Assembly (NCBI RefSeq): GCF_000344685.1
Contig: NW_006920413.1
Span: forward strand, 275,556 to 339,555
Length of the DNA stretch: 64,000 nucleotides
Direction of reading: 5' to 3'
From: Gloeophyllum trabeum ATCC 11539
Taxonomy: Eukaryota > Basidiomycota > Agaricomycetes > Gloeophyllales > Gloeophyllaceae
Part shown: piece by piece, positions 23,401-34,285 of the stretch
Position numbering within the stretch: position 1 is the first letter of the stretch
Layout: each line of letters starts with the position of its first letter
Notes under the pieces: generated by a model
Seen by the model: only the letters and a program-made list of their open reading frames with translations
Databases searched by the model: none
Told to the model about the DNA's origin: nothing
Program-made: the position numbers and the translations under genes

Positions 23401-23710
23401 CATATACTCGCCTCCCCGACGGGACCCCTTGGTATCATCCTCTGAATACGCGTCTAGGGCGGCAACGCCGCCTCCCACGACTAGCGCGAGTTACTACGAC
23501 CGCCCTGTGGGATACGCTTCAGGCGGCCCTCCACGAGATCGCGAATACGTGCGCGAGAGGACACTGACGGATCCCGTCAGATATAACTCATACGACAGGC
23601 GGGCTCCTCCCCCACCTAGATCTCCTCCCCCTTACGCTGGTAGGCCGTATCCTCCTGATCCGAGGGACGATAGACGATACCCGACTCTTGGAAGTTCTGG
23701 TCGCCCATGA
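20468..23710 (+). CDS. Large Arg/Asp/Pro-rich disordered protein, unknown function
   Basis: Two exons, 20468-21088 and 21140-23710, joined by a 51-nt intron, give about 1063 residues. The first 200 residues are Ser/Pro/Gln-rich with one more conserved-looking segment (LEILEKLKDMIKNNQHDVFKP). From residue 230 onward the protein is almost entirely low complexity: alternating Arg-Asp repeats (DRDRDRDIRDRERDRDFDRD), PPP runs, DDRP repeats and SPSPRR/RSPSPVRR motifs, with no globular domain. RD/RS and PPR patterns are typical of nuclear RNA-processing and condensate-forming proteins, but I recognise no named family. N-terminal KKRKARN could be a nuclear signal. The uninterrupted 2.57-kb frame in sequence this repetitive argues strongly that it is a real gene. 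Confidence 0.75.
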
Positions 23711-24037
23711 TCCTAATTATCGTGCGTATACTTTCCTCTTTGCACGTCTCTCGAGATTGATTTCGTCGCCTAGTATGCTAGCGATCTACTTCTTGAATTC
23801 AAAATGAATATCTGTAGTTGATATCTATGAGAACCTTTGATTTCTCGTATATGCAGACCGTGAATATGCCTTGACACGAATCGCTTCATTGTACCATGTT
23901 ATCAGAGTGCTGCAATGTACATAGTTGAATCAAAGTCCAATGACTGCTGGTCCGTCGCTGGGCGTAAGATCAGGACCTTCTGCGGTTATCTAGTCCTGAC
24001 GTCCAATAATATGTGCACTCCGATATTACAACCTTGA
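23711..24037. other. Convergent intergenic region
   Basis: About 330 bases between two convergent stop codons. It is AT-richer than its neighbours and should hold both polyadenylation regions. No gene is seen. Confidence 0.4.
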
Positions 24038-25233
24038 TTAATAATCGAGGACCGCGGGTAACTTCACTCCTCCCGGCTTCAACTTGTTGAAGTCCTCTTC
24101 AACGCCCTCCTCAACGTCGGGGAAGGGACCCATGGGCGTGATGGCCTTAGGGTTGATGTCGTAGTGACTCTTGGTATACTGTTCTTCCACTAATCAGCAA
24201 TTAGGACCTTGTCGAAGTCCACCCTGCACTCACGTTCTCCTTGATGTGCAAGAAATCCGTAGTATCCCTGAAAGCCGGGACATTCCAATACAGATTCTTT
24301 AGCCAGTTATTGATGACGGGGTAGTTATGCCGGATCGTCCCTATGTTGCACTTGAAGTGCTGCACGTACACCGTGTCAAACCGGACCACGGTCGCATACA
24401 GCCGGATATCCAGCTCAGTCAGCGTTTTGCCCAGCACGTATGGACCGCTGTTGCTCGCGATCAGCTCCTCCACTTTGTTCAGCGCAGCGAAGGGCGCGAT
24501 GACGTTCTTGTCGTACTCTTGCTGAGAATTGGCGAAGCCGGCTTTGTACACGCCGGTGTTGAGGTCGCGCTGCATCCAGTCGGATATGCTGTCGATCTGC
24601 GCGCGGAGAGCTTCGGGGTACAAGTCGATCTTGGCGTGTTCCTCGTCCAGGAGGGAGTTGAACGCAGTCGGCAGCCAGCGGAGGAGTTCGGCTGATTCCT
24701 GGGCATAACTCAATATACCCGTGCGCTCAGTAAAGGTCTGTGTCACTCACATTGTTGACGATCGTCCCCGTCTTCTTGTCCCACAGCAGCGGCACACTAT
24801 ACCGCCCCTTATACTCCTTATCCGCCCTGAAGTACACCTCATGCAGATACTCGCTCCCGAATAGCTTGTCCACCGTCGCGCGGGGGTACTCGTCGGCGCT
24901 GCCGGGGAACCGCCATCCCGGCCAGCCCTTCTCGTCCCCTTTCGGGTACGGCTTGACGATGCTGACGTCGATGAAGTCCGTGAGGCCCTTGATGTGCCGC
25001 ACGAGGTTCGCGCGGTGCGCGAAGGGGCAGAAGAGGCCGATGTACAGGTGGTAGCGGCCTGTCTCTGGGGGGAAGGGCCCGTCGGGCGAGATGACGCCGT
25101 GCCAGCCGTCTGCCGTCCCGAGCTCGTGGATATTTGTCGCGGCAGAGCTCATGCTCGCGTACTGGGGATGTATCTGGCGTCTTATTGCGTAGGGTAACTG
25201 ACGGGCGGCCTGTGTCAATTGCAAAGGGCGCAT
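24038..25233 (-). CDS. ECM4: Glutathionyl-hydroquinone reductase (Xi-class GST, ECM4 type)
   Basis: Three exons on the minus strand: 25233-24751, 24698-24234 and 24178-24038, giving 362 residues. The thioredoxin-like half carries the catalytic motif GLFCPFAHR with the Cys that defines Xi/Omega-like GSTs, followed by KPYPKGDEKGWPGW. The helical half has LLPTAFNSL-like and ELDIRLYATVVRFDTVYVQHFKCN segments diagnostic of the family, then a C-terminal YTKSHYDINPK region. The enzyme reduces glutathionyl-hydroquinones with GSH, and in wood-decay fungi is linked to quinone and lignin-derivative detoxification. The frame contains a second Met at 25152; the 27 residues before it are Arg/Gln-rich without acidic residues, like a mitochondrial presequence. 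The gene may make two forms. Alternative splice ends are unlikely since all phases match. Confidence 0.9.
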
Positions 25234-25358
25234 ATACGGACTCTACGACATACCTGCGTGTTTAAATGTGCTCTGTGGCGCCCTTACGATAGATCCTTGT
25301 CAGCCTCGCCGCTTCTAACGCACGGCTGACCGATGCCATCCTCTGCTGACGACAGAGT

Positions 25359-25529
25359 ATGGCGTCAACCGAGGAGCTCGAAGCTCAGTTCGCTCTCGAC
25401 GACCAGCCAAACATCAAGAGCTCTTCTTCGCAGTCTCAAGCATCTTGTCTGGAATGTAATGTCCTCGGTTTGTTGACTATGCCAGTCTCAAGTCTCAAGA
25501 CGTGGAAAGGAGTTAGAGGTAGGACATGA
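25359..25529 (+). CDS. Small open frame divergent from the hydroquinone reductase
   Basis: A 56-codon ATG frame beginning MASTEELEAQFALDDQ lies 126 bases from the reductase start on the opposite strand. The first 30 residues look like a genuine protein N-terminus, but the frame then becomes unremarkable and ends at TGA 25527-25529. It could be a truncated gene, a first exon whose continuation I could not trace, or chance. No family is recognised. Confidence 0.2.
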   Translation: MASTEELEAQFALDDQPNIKSSSSQSQASCLECNVLGLLTMPVSSLKTWKGVRGRT

Positions 25530-26029
25530 GGACGACTGTAAAAGACGACCACGACTAACAGGGATAACATGTACAGCGGCTGAGAGTAGGACAGAAAGGA
25601 GCTGCAAGAGATTCTTTAACTCAGTACTAAAACCATTGACGGCACTGGTGGTCCTAAGGAAGAAAGGAATACGTTTCCTATCGTCGTTTATAGCTCACGT
25701 TTCACGCCGCGCATACAGATCATGATACATGTAGGTCTCATATGATATCTCCTACAATTCGGCCTATTCACAAGTAAGTAGAGTATGGCAAATAAAAGGA
25801 CAGTACAGAAAAGTGAAGACTGGAGGTGCCAAAAGGTCGATTATACGGCTCGGAAGGGACAGGGCAAATACAGGACGGGCTGGCATGAGGGGCGACAGCC
25901 GGAGGACATCACTGTTGTTGGCGGTGAAAATGCAATGCATATAGGGATGTAGGGCTGCCGGGTGCACGGTAGACATACCGCATAGAGGACGCACGCTTAG
26001 GGTTTTCGAGCAAGGGCAAAATGAGCGTT
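25530..26029. other. Unassigned stretch downstream of the PWWP gene
   Basis: About 500 bases containing no supported exon. It includes the expected 3' UTR of the minus-strand PWWP gene (stop at 26030). Confidence 0.35.
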
Positions 26030-27571
26030 TTATTCTGCCATGGAGACATCACCCTGCTCCGTCACAGCAGAGACATCGCCTGCTGCCGCCTCCGCCGGAG
26101 CCTCTTCCTTGGGCTTTTCCGTTGACTCGACGTCCATCTCGTTGGCTTTCTCTTCCACGGCTGGGGCTGCCTCGGGCTCCGCAGCAGGAGCAGGGCCCTC
26201 CGCCGTGTCGACCTGCATCTTCTCGGAGCCCTCTTCCTTCGCCTCTTCCTTCGCAGCTTCTGCTTTCGGCGCCTCGCTCTCCTCCTTTTCCTCCTTCTTG
26301 GCCGGGGTCGTGCCGTTGGGTCCGGCAGGTTTCTCCTTCTTAGCGTCCAGGATTTCGTGCCACTTGTCAACAAGAACCTTCGCGCGTTCGCGGAACTTGA
26401 ATTCGTCGTCTCGGGGAACTTGCTCAGTCTTTAATGCGTGTATGTGGCGCATAACTTTGCCGATCTTGGAGAATTGCAGATATTCGAGCGTCATGTTGTC
26501 GTAGGTCTCGACAGTAGTGAATAGCTTGTCCAAGTCGGGCATTTCCTGTTTATTGGGCTCATCAGTAACCATCAATACATGCGAAACGCGGCGCTAACCT
26601 CAGGCTTGGGAGTAGCTTTAGTATTTAAGAAGGCCTTTTGCAGCTTATGTCTCCAATCCTTGACTTTCGTAGCCTCCGGATCGTTCGTTAGTGCAGCTGT
26701 GTCGATAGGAACCATATTGCGTTCAAATCACAGTTATTGCGGACTGTTTTCAGGGGCAAAACTCACAATCGGCCTCGTCCTCCTCCCGCTTGCTCCTCTT
26801 CGTGGGTGGCGCTGACTCTTCCTTGCCTCTCGAGGCATGAGCATCTGCGTCGGCACCACCTTCGTCTTCAGATTCGACCATTGCATTGGATTTAGTGCCG
26901 TTCTTCTTTCTCCCGCCCGTGGCCTTCTTCTTAGCGGGCGTCTCTGAGGGCTCCTTCTTCGCCTTGGACTTGGCCTTGGACTTTGCAGGCGTCTCCATCT
27001 CCCTCTTTCGCTTCTTGGGCTTCGGCTTCTTCTCCCCGTCCTCGTCTTCGCCGACCTCGCTCTCCAGCTGGTCGACTTCCGCCTCTGCCTCGTACTGTTC
27101 GTACTCCGCACGCGCGTTCTCACGCTCCTCCTCCCATTTTTCGGGGTTCAGGGCCGTCTTGTACCCGATGAGCAGGTCCCCCGACTTTTTGTGCGGCTCG
27201 GAGATGTACGCCTCGATCTCGTGCTTCTGCAGCCGCGAGATGTCCTTGGGCACTATCCACGCGCTGGTGCCACCGCGGTGAGCCGCCACGAGCACGCAGG
27301 AAACGCGGGCAACACTCACTAATCGCCGGCTGGGAAGAAGCGCACGCAGTAGAACGTGCTCTTTTTCCCCTGTGGCCGCTCCTTGGCGACGGTGGGCGGG
27401 ACGGTGTCCGGGTCGACGACCTGCGCGCTACGCGTCAGCGCACGCAGCGGACACGTAACGGGCGGCGCAACTCACCATGCCGGGCCATGCAGGGTACCCG
27501 CGCACCTTGGCGAGGACGATGTCGCGCGGCGAGTAGCTCTGCTCGTGCTCGGTCTTGCCTTTCTTTGCCAT
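26030..27571 (-). CDS. PWWP-domain chromatin protein with TFIIS N-terminal/IBD-like domain
   Basis: Five minus-strand exons: 27571-27476, 27420-27320, 27263-26767, 26696-26599 and 26545-26030, giving 435 residues. The PWWP domain (about residues 14-100) starts YSPRDIVLAKVRGYPAWPGM and includes STFYCVRFFPAGDYAWI. A long basic and acidic linker follows with AT-hook-like or nuclear-signal Lys-rich stretches (KPKPKKRKRE). A helical TFIIS N-terminal-like module (about 265-340) contains LEYLQFSKIGKVMRHIHALK. The tail is Ala/Glu-rich. PWWP modules read H3K36 methylation, and LEDGF/HRP2-type proteins couple this to partner binding through the second domain. The role here is inferred from this architecture, which suggests co-transcriptional work on chromatin. 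All five exons agree in phase. Confidence 0.85.
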
Positions 27572-29089
27572 TGTGTGCGATGGAAAATCGACGCGTCGGG
27601 CGGCGGCGGCGGCGGCGGCGGCTGAAGCAAGAGATGGAGGAAGAACGAAGGTCGGCCCAAGCGAGCGTCGCGAAAGGTCAACTTGCAAGGTTCAGATCGG
27701 CAACATCCGGCAGGCTTTGGCGAGTTTGTACGCTTTCTCACGCGAACGCGACTTCACTCGGGGTCCCGATAAACAAGCATTTGTATATTTCAGGAGGCTA
27801 CGTACAGGGAGAATAGTATATTGGAGTGTACATGCAAGGCGCCAGTGCGTCGGCGAAGGCGGAGAGCAGAAAACCCAGCAAGAAATGGACAAAAGCAAGA
27901 GGAAATGGGGTGGAAGCTCAGGACATCAAGCAGAACTTGCTGGTCGCTGTGGGGCGAGATACCGGCCAAGGCAGGTTTGCTGAGGGCTATACACGCCAGG
28001 AGGTCCTGTAAACCCTGCAGGAGGACGGCAAGACAGTCGTGGCCACTGTCTACCGCGTTGAACCTAGGAGCAAGGAATATATCTTTAGTAGCTATGTGAT
28101 ATGACATGTCCTTACCGACGAGATAGTCTCCTTATGATGAGACTCGGATGGGCTAGTTTATTCCAACGGTATCATGTTGGCGGGGACTCGGGAGTCGGGA
28201 GGCACCTGCAGCTTAACTCGACAAAGTATCATGATGCGCAGCTTATTCTCTCCGAAGCCGTAGTCAGAGGTTGCTTGTCGAATAACGTCGGGCGAAGCCT
28301 GTACAGTCGTCCAGTTACAGAACCATAAAGCGCTCGAGGCCGGGAACCACATTGGCAAGGACAATTCACGTCGAGGGAGCCTGGTCCGAAAGCGTCTTCA
28401 GCTAGTTCCAGCACCGCATAAAGGCCGAGTGGTCAGGTCGTTAACATCATAGGCATGTTCCCTACGAGTTCCAATGCACGAGTGAGGCCTTCCGGGGGGG
28501 AGGGGGATCTTCGTGAAGGTTGCGACGCGCATGCGCGCAATAGCATATCTTTGCCACAAGCCCGGTGTGTCAGACTCACAAATCGTGCATAGGATAATCA
28601 GTTGTGCGGTGAATCGCAACATCTTCGGGCGTAGCAGAAGAGCACTGGGGGCTATCGAGGGAGAGGTGGAAGAAATCGGGATGGGACTGTCAAATGTCAT
28701 AGCTCGAACCAACTTTACTTGATTGTGGCGGGTGGCGCTTATCCCTCTACATCAAAGTGTTTTGTATCAACTGCTACTTCTCGTTTGCGTGAAGAAACCA
28801 AGAAAACCGGCATGGCCGAAGGCCTAATCAGCAGCAAGTGTTTTTTGTGAAAGAGTTGAATTGAACCACTTTCGGGAGCCCTCACACGCGAGATACCCGA
28901 CCCGAGGTAGAGATAAGAGGGCCACCCTAGGGCCTGAAACGAATCATGTTCACAAGTATTACAACAGGGTAGATAGATAGTCCATTCCGTATCTGAAGGG
29001 AGTATGATCAAGGAGACGCAACAGCGTTTATTCCATAGCTTCTGGATAATCACAGGAAAAGAAACTGGCATTCGAAAGGAGCGACGGGC
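27572..29089. other. Unassigned 1.5-kb stretch
   Basis: Frames of about 100 codons exist on both strands (28398-28712 minus, 28739-29071 minus) but have no domain and no splice-supported extension. A poly-G run at about 28494-28502 interrupts one of them. A GGCCGAGTGGTCAGG string at 28421 resembles a tRNA A box but lacks a partner B box. The sequence beside 27571 is the PWWP promoter. Confidence 0.35.
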
Positions 29090-30050
29090 TTAGGCTTGGG
29101 TGGCCGGGGCAGGAGAGGGAGCGGTCTTAGCATCCACAGCCTCAACCTTCTCGTCGGTGTACTGGGGCGGCGGGACGAGGAGGTCCTCGGCATCCTGCTC
29201 GTAAACGATCTCGTACTCGTACTCCTCGGGCTCCCTCCGCCCTTTGATCAGGCGATAGGTGACGAGGGTCATCACCCAAATCATGCGGAAGATAACACCG
29301 ATACCACAACCTGATAAACACAAGAATCAGGACTATCCATCGCGATCAACCTGAACATACGTACCGAGAACAAAGGCGACGGCGCGGCCCTCCCAGGGCC
29401 CGAGGCTCATGAGCGCGCGGTGGATCCTCTTCAAGAAGGACGAGCTGCGGCACCTCATGACGCGGTGTCCAGGGAACACGATCCTTCCTTTGGGCTCCTC
29501 GGGCTGGGGGCCGGGCGCCTGCTCCTCCTCAACGGCCTCGACCGGCTTGAGGGTAGGCTCCTTCTCCACCCACCCCATCACCTTGAAGGTATTATTCCCG
29601 CCATCCTTCGCGGTTCCCATGTGGTGGGCGTGATGGAAGGGCCGGCCCTCGACGAGCGGCATCCCGAGCATCTTGCGGATCCCGTTGGACATCGCCAGCG
29701 CCTTCTCCCTCAGCTTGCCGCACAGGCGCTGGGGCCTGGCGTGCCTCTCTTTCCACTCGGTCGTGGCCATCAGCTGCGGCTTAGTGCCCATCTGCGCGAG
29801 TGCTATTTCCGGGTGGGCGTTCGTGGCGGCATGGCCGATGCGCAGAATACCTGGGCCGGAGGCGGAGAGCTCCTGATGCGAACTGACGACGACTACTCGA
29901 ATGGGGCTGGCGCTGACTTGCTCTATAGCTGTAAAATAAGAGACGGTCGAACCGTTTGGTCAATCGTGCCCTGAGTATCTGTGCGATAGAGATATGCTCA
30001 CCAAGCCCGGCGCCAGCGACGAGCAGAGTCAAAGCGGATGAAATTCTCAT
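29090..30050 (-). CDS. Secretory-pathway membrane protein of unknown function
   Basis: Three exons on the minus strand: 30050-30002, 29928-29365 and 29310-29090, giving 277 residues. The N-terminus MRISSALTLLVAGAGL is a signal peptide. The luminal part includes SASPIRVVVSSHQELS and a His-rich segment (GRPFHHAHHMG). A single transmembrane helix lies near residues 195-218 (AFVLGCGIGVIFRMIWVMT), followed by a cytosolic tail that is acidic and tyrosine-rich (EEYEYEIVYEQDAEDLL). Splice phases agree throughout. I recognise no family; conserved-looking residues and a clean type I topology argue for a real gene. The tail's YxxV and dileucine-like patterns could be sorting signals, which is inference. 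Confidence 0.65.
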
Positions 30051-31917
30051 GTACGATAAAGTTCGAGAAAGCTGCAGCAATAAACGTTTGTCCTAAGCTT
30101 TAGCAAAGGGAGCGGAATGGCGGTACTCACTGCTGTGTGGTGGTTATGGTCTGGCTGCCTGGAAGTGCTGCGCCTCAGCATGACAGTGTGCGCCACATTT
30201 CTGAAGTCCGCCGGCAATCGCCGTGCTATGATTACAACTGCAACTGCTAACTTACTATAGCTACTGTATGTCATCTAGCTAGTCCTCCATCTTATTCCTC
30301 GAAATTCGACTCGAAACTGCTTGGATATGTTCAATTTTACCGATCTCGAGGTCTGTAAGGTAACGGTCTATGTAGGCAACTCACTTGAGAGCACTTACGC
30401 CCTGCCTTCTGCTTAGGTAGTGTCCACTGTCAAAGTCTGTCATAGCTATCGCTAATCGGATTACAGAGCCACTTTCGACAAACCGTGAGTCACTTAGGAG
30501 TCTAAGAGTGTTCCGAGGTGTCCAACGTTGATACAGTGAGCGTAGAATCTCGAAACCGGCTTGGACACTGATGTCTGGCGCTCGTAATGACATCGATACG
30601 TCGACTGAAGTTCTTAACTATAGCAATGTCTCCAAGGGATTCAGCCGGGCTGATATGATGGGTTGTATGTCTATATTCATCATTTGGTCGGTAGACGACG
30701 CGAACTCTAGAGTTCTACGAAAAGTGTGTGTACTCCTCATCTACCCTATCCGTGACTCACTTAGTCGTGGCGCCTGGACAGCCCACGCAAGCGCTTTTCT
30801 GGACCCGACTATTGCTCCCCTCCCTGGATGCAGCATCTCCCACTAAATTTCTTACGACGATATTGATATATATATTGACTGACTCCTTCAGGATCCGCTA
30901 GATGCGGGACACGGATAATTCAAGAATTCTGCATCCGCCTAGGCTCCTCCATCGCAACATCAACCCTTCTGGTATACAAAGAGTCCGGGAATATCCCCCG
31001 CGATCGCCGTCTTTGCGCAGGGCAGTTAATGGGATGGGCTTCCATGACCTTTGTCACTCCATCCTTTTGTTCAGGCAACAAAGGCGTGCATCCTGGTATA
31101 CTATGATCACCAAGGATAATCTACCTGCGCAACCGCCACTTTACGCAACCCGCCACTTTACGCAACCGGCCACGGGTCGAATCTGCTTGACGTATCGAAG
31201 ATATATGCCAAGCTGTGATTTCGGTGGGTTGATAAGTTTCTGGTTCCTTGAAATCTCGAGAACGTGGACATTGTCCTTGGTGCCTTTACTTTGTGCTGCT
31301 GTCGGCGATGCTTAGGGTCGATAATGAAAGAGATGCTGTTAGATCTCGTACAAAGAAAACACTGTATCGGGTATAGAGCGGTACATCTTCTCGACGAACG
31401 CGCGGAGTTCAGATCACGATGGCTGGGATCGGCCAGTTCGGTTTGGACCTGTGGACTCCTATGTACGCCTTGAGATTTCCCTTCCTACACGGCGCTCAAC
31501 GCCATCCTGTTGATCGGGGCGAGCTGGGACAATAAGAGACTCCCCACTACATCACATTTTCCGAGAAAACGAGGCTTCGCTGTACAATTGACGCATCCAG
31601 ATGAGTATTGCATCTCTCCTCGTTCCGAAGTACCCATCTCGGCTAACAATAAGGCGTGAGGCTCGTCCCGTGGAACAAGAGGATGCCCAAATATAGACAT
31701 GGTGGCGGGAAGCAAACGAGGGGCCGTAGTTGCTCCTTCAGGCTGTCCATTTGTTTGTACGTTCTGGTGACATAGCTTGTACTTTCTCATAAGAGCAACA
31801 TGAAGCTGGAGCTTTAAGCCTAACCCCAAGACGCTGAGCGTCGACCGGATAGCATTCCACTCACTCACTTTACACGTCGCCTCTTTCTGCTGAATCCACT
31901 CGTTCAAGTGCGTCTAG
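30051..31917. other. Unassigned 1.9-kb stretch
   Basis: No gene could be supported. The longest frame is 140 codons on the minus strand (31485-31907), without a domain. A short tandem duplication lies at 31129-31170. The right end should hold the promoter of the gene at 31918. Confidence 0.35.
31129..31170. repeat. Short tandem duplication (16-17 bp unit)
   Basis: The unit gcaacccgccactttac is present twice in tandem with one base difference, and a third partial copy (gcaaccggccac) follows. It lies in non-coding sequence. Confidence 0.7.
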
Positions 31918-32612
31918 ATGATGTCCACGCCGCTTTACCCGACTTTCAGTCCCGTCCCGACCAAGGTACGCTGGGTGTTTCATGCGGGTGGTATCACAGA
32001 CTCACGTCAAATTAATCTAGCCCACTTCCAACCGCTCGAATAAACATAGACTATATATTGCCTACTACTCAGAGGGCAGGGCGCAGGGGGACGATGTGAA
32101 ATACCACACCGCGCTCATTCTGGCACCGAAGAACCCAGACCCGCGGAAGGTGCAGACATGGCGGTATCATGTCAAGAACATTGACAGGGACGGGGACGAC
32201 ATGTGGGTATACGAGGGGAAGCCGACCATGAACTCGGACCAGCGGATAGAGGCGATGACACTTCTGTGTAAAGTCGATGATGAGAATGTTTCGGGCCTCG
32301 GTCTCTCGATGCTCTTGCGAGAGATAGAGGTTGTCCAGGACGAACGGCGATGGTGCTCGCGGCACTGGGTATTCTCGGCGCTCCAGGTATGTTTCCTTCC
32401 TATGCCCTTGAGTGGGCTGATCTAGCTTACCTTTATTCCGGCAGATGCTGGTCGAGCGTCAGGTTATCCCCCAGCTACACATGGGCCCCAAGAGCATCTG
32501 GCAGAATGGATATCAATTCGCAAAGAGCGTCAGCACTGCGAAGTACCCTTTCTCCGTTCCTACGTGCGACGTCACCGGAAGGGAGATCAAATCCGAAATG
32601 AACTGGTCATGA
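31918..32612 (+). CDS. DUF6914-like basidiomycete protein
   Basis: Three exons: 31918-31965, 32021-32386 and 32445-32612, giving 193 residues. The core reads HRLYIAYYSEGR, YHTALILAPKNPD and TWRYHVKNI, then a W-C-x-x-W element (RWCSRHWVFSALQMLVE). This matches the layout of the DUF6914 family, which is widespread in Agaricomycetes and has unknown function; the match is from memory of the family pattern, so the name is provisional. No signal peptide or membrane helix. Two adjacent ATGs (31918 and 31921) could serve as start. Junctions are phase-consistent and intron sizes are typical. Confidence 0.65.
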
Positions 32613-32987
32613 TTATATGACCACTGACGACCATTCGTCGCCAATTCCTCGCAGACACTCGCGGCAGGCCGCGACTGCAATATTTCGACGCGAAGACGGG
32701 CTTACCAGCGTATTGCCTCCGTCAACCGCCTCTTTCGACATCATGTCCCCGCATTGTATCGCTATTTATGACCTCTCATGTATACCTAATCGTCACGACC
32801 GTACCTTAGAAGATTTTAATGATGTCCGTTCTTCGCTCATCGCTCTCGTTGTTATCGTCGTTGAATTTCGCTTGTGTATCGCATTGTATACCCACCGCGC
32901 GGGACACGGTACCTGCGTCGCTAAAATGATTCATCGTACATGGCGCCTCTATACATACAAATACAGCTTGTGACGAGCGCTGTGTTG

Positions 32988-34285
32988 TCACCCGAAAGGG
33001 CTCGAATTTAGCCATGGTTTACCATCCACCTGTGATATCAAATAAAGCGGTTGTCAGCCACACCAACGGCCGACATACCAGGCTTACCTCCAAAGCATAC
33101 TCGGCTACAGTCTTCGGCTTGAAGAACTTATGATCAGGATTTAACACTTTGATACCATCCTCCGAATGATCAAACGCATTCTCTGCCGTGAGGATCGGGA
33201 GGAAAGGGCCTAGCATGTGCGGAGGCAGCGTGTCCTTCACTGCGTCATAGTTCTTGACCGCTTGTTCAAGAGAGAGATACTCCCGTCGGATCGGGTTTCC
33301 GGACACCTTTTCCATCGCGTCTGCGTATGAATTCCATGTGCTGGAGAGTAATCTAAACGGTCGTGCTAGGGTAGGGTGAAATGGGCATACCCTTTATCGG
33401 AGTAAATCTCCAATTGGGACGGCATCCTATCCGGTTCATTGTGGGACAGTAGTACAGCTCTTAGCGAGTAGGGCCCTAAGTCGGCTGACGAAGTCATTGC
33501 GCAAGGCTCATTACCGGTGCCCGGTATGACCCAAGTATTCTTAGCAGAGTCGACCCCTGTATGGTAAATGAGATGAAGGAATGTGCATGTGAACGCACCA
33601 CATACCAAACCATTTGCAGAAGCAAAACTCGATGATAAGCCCGGTGTATACAGCAACCACCTTCAGTCCACGAGCCTCCGCGTCGTGATGGTGGTGGCTC
33701 TTTGCCTCGAATATGGGATGATACCGTTTAGTCCTGTTATGGTTCGTTCCCCTGCCAGCGTAATTAATGAGAAAATTGTGCGCATAGGCGGTCCTGCACT
33801 GTGAACTTACCACTCAGAGGGAAAGTACACTTCCACCCCTGACTGACATGCTAGAAGCGCATCAGCTGTTATCATCGTGCGACTCTGACGGCGTAGGTAC
33901 TGTGGCACTCACCTGCATCCAGGAGCACTGTCTTCCTCTTCGAGTAGTCCCCTTCAGCGCCCATGACGCTCACGAGCACATTAACACCACGAAGGGCATC
34001 TTCCAGGGTCGACGGCTGATCATAGTTGATACCGAAGGCTTCTACCTGTTCTCCTCCGTCTTCAACGTACTTCTGTATCTTCGGCTTCTTGACGTCGGTC
34101 GTGAGCAAGCGAAGTTGAGCGATTTCGCCGTCCTTTGCTGCCTTAACGAACGTCGGAGTGATGATGCTGCCGATGAATCCAGTAGGTCCTGGTGGGTGCA
34201 GGGTGCTGTTATAATAGTCGCATGAAGCAAATAGAGGGGCAAGCGTACCAACAATAGCGATCGTCAGTGCTAAACAATCTGACAT
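32988..34285 (-). CDS. NmrA-like NAD(P)-binding protein
   Basis: Seven minus-strand exons: 34285-34249, 34188-33913, 33838-33811, 33751-33606, 33556-33391, 33340-33088 and 33029-32988, giving 315 residues. The dinucleotide fold opens with ALTIAIVGPTGFIGSIITP, a GxxGxxG motif assembled across intron 1. It continues with LEDALRGVNVLVSVMGAEGD, VEVYFPSEWG, and a C-terminal region including SLEQAVKNYDA. This is the atypical SDR (NmrA/isoflavone-reductase-like) group, whose members act either as redox sensors of transcription or as reductases of aromatic or phenylpropanoid substrates. The canonical Tyr-x3-Lys catalytic pair is absent, as usual for NmrA types. A 28-nt exon 3 is notable. Function beyond NAD(P) binding is open. 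Confidence 0.8.

Noticed and set aside
28421..28480. tRNA-like A box (GGCCGAGTGG)
   Set aside because: No matching B box or cloverleaf could be drawn; downstream gagttccaat does not match GGTTCGANTCC.
31485..31907. 140-codon minus frame beside the DUF6914-like gene
   Set aside because: No recognisable domain or start context; likely promoter-region chance frame.
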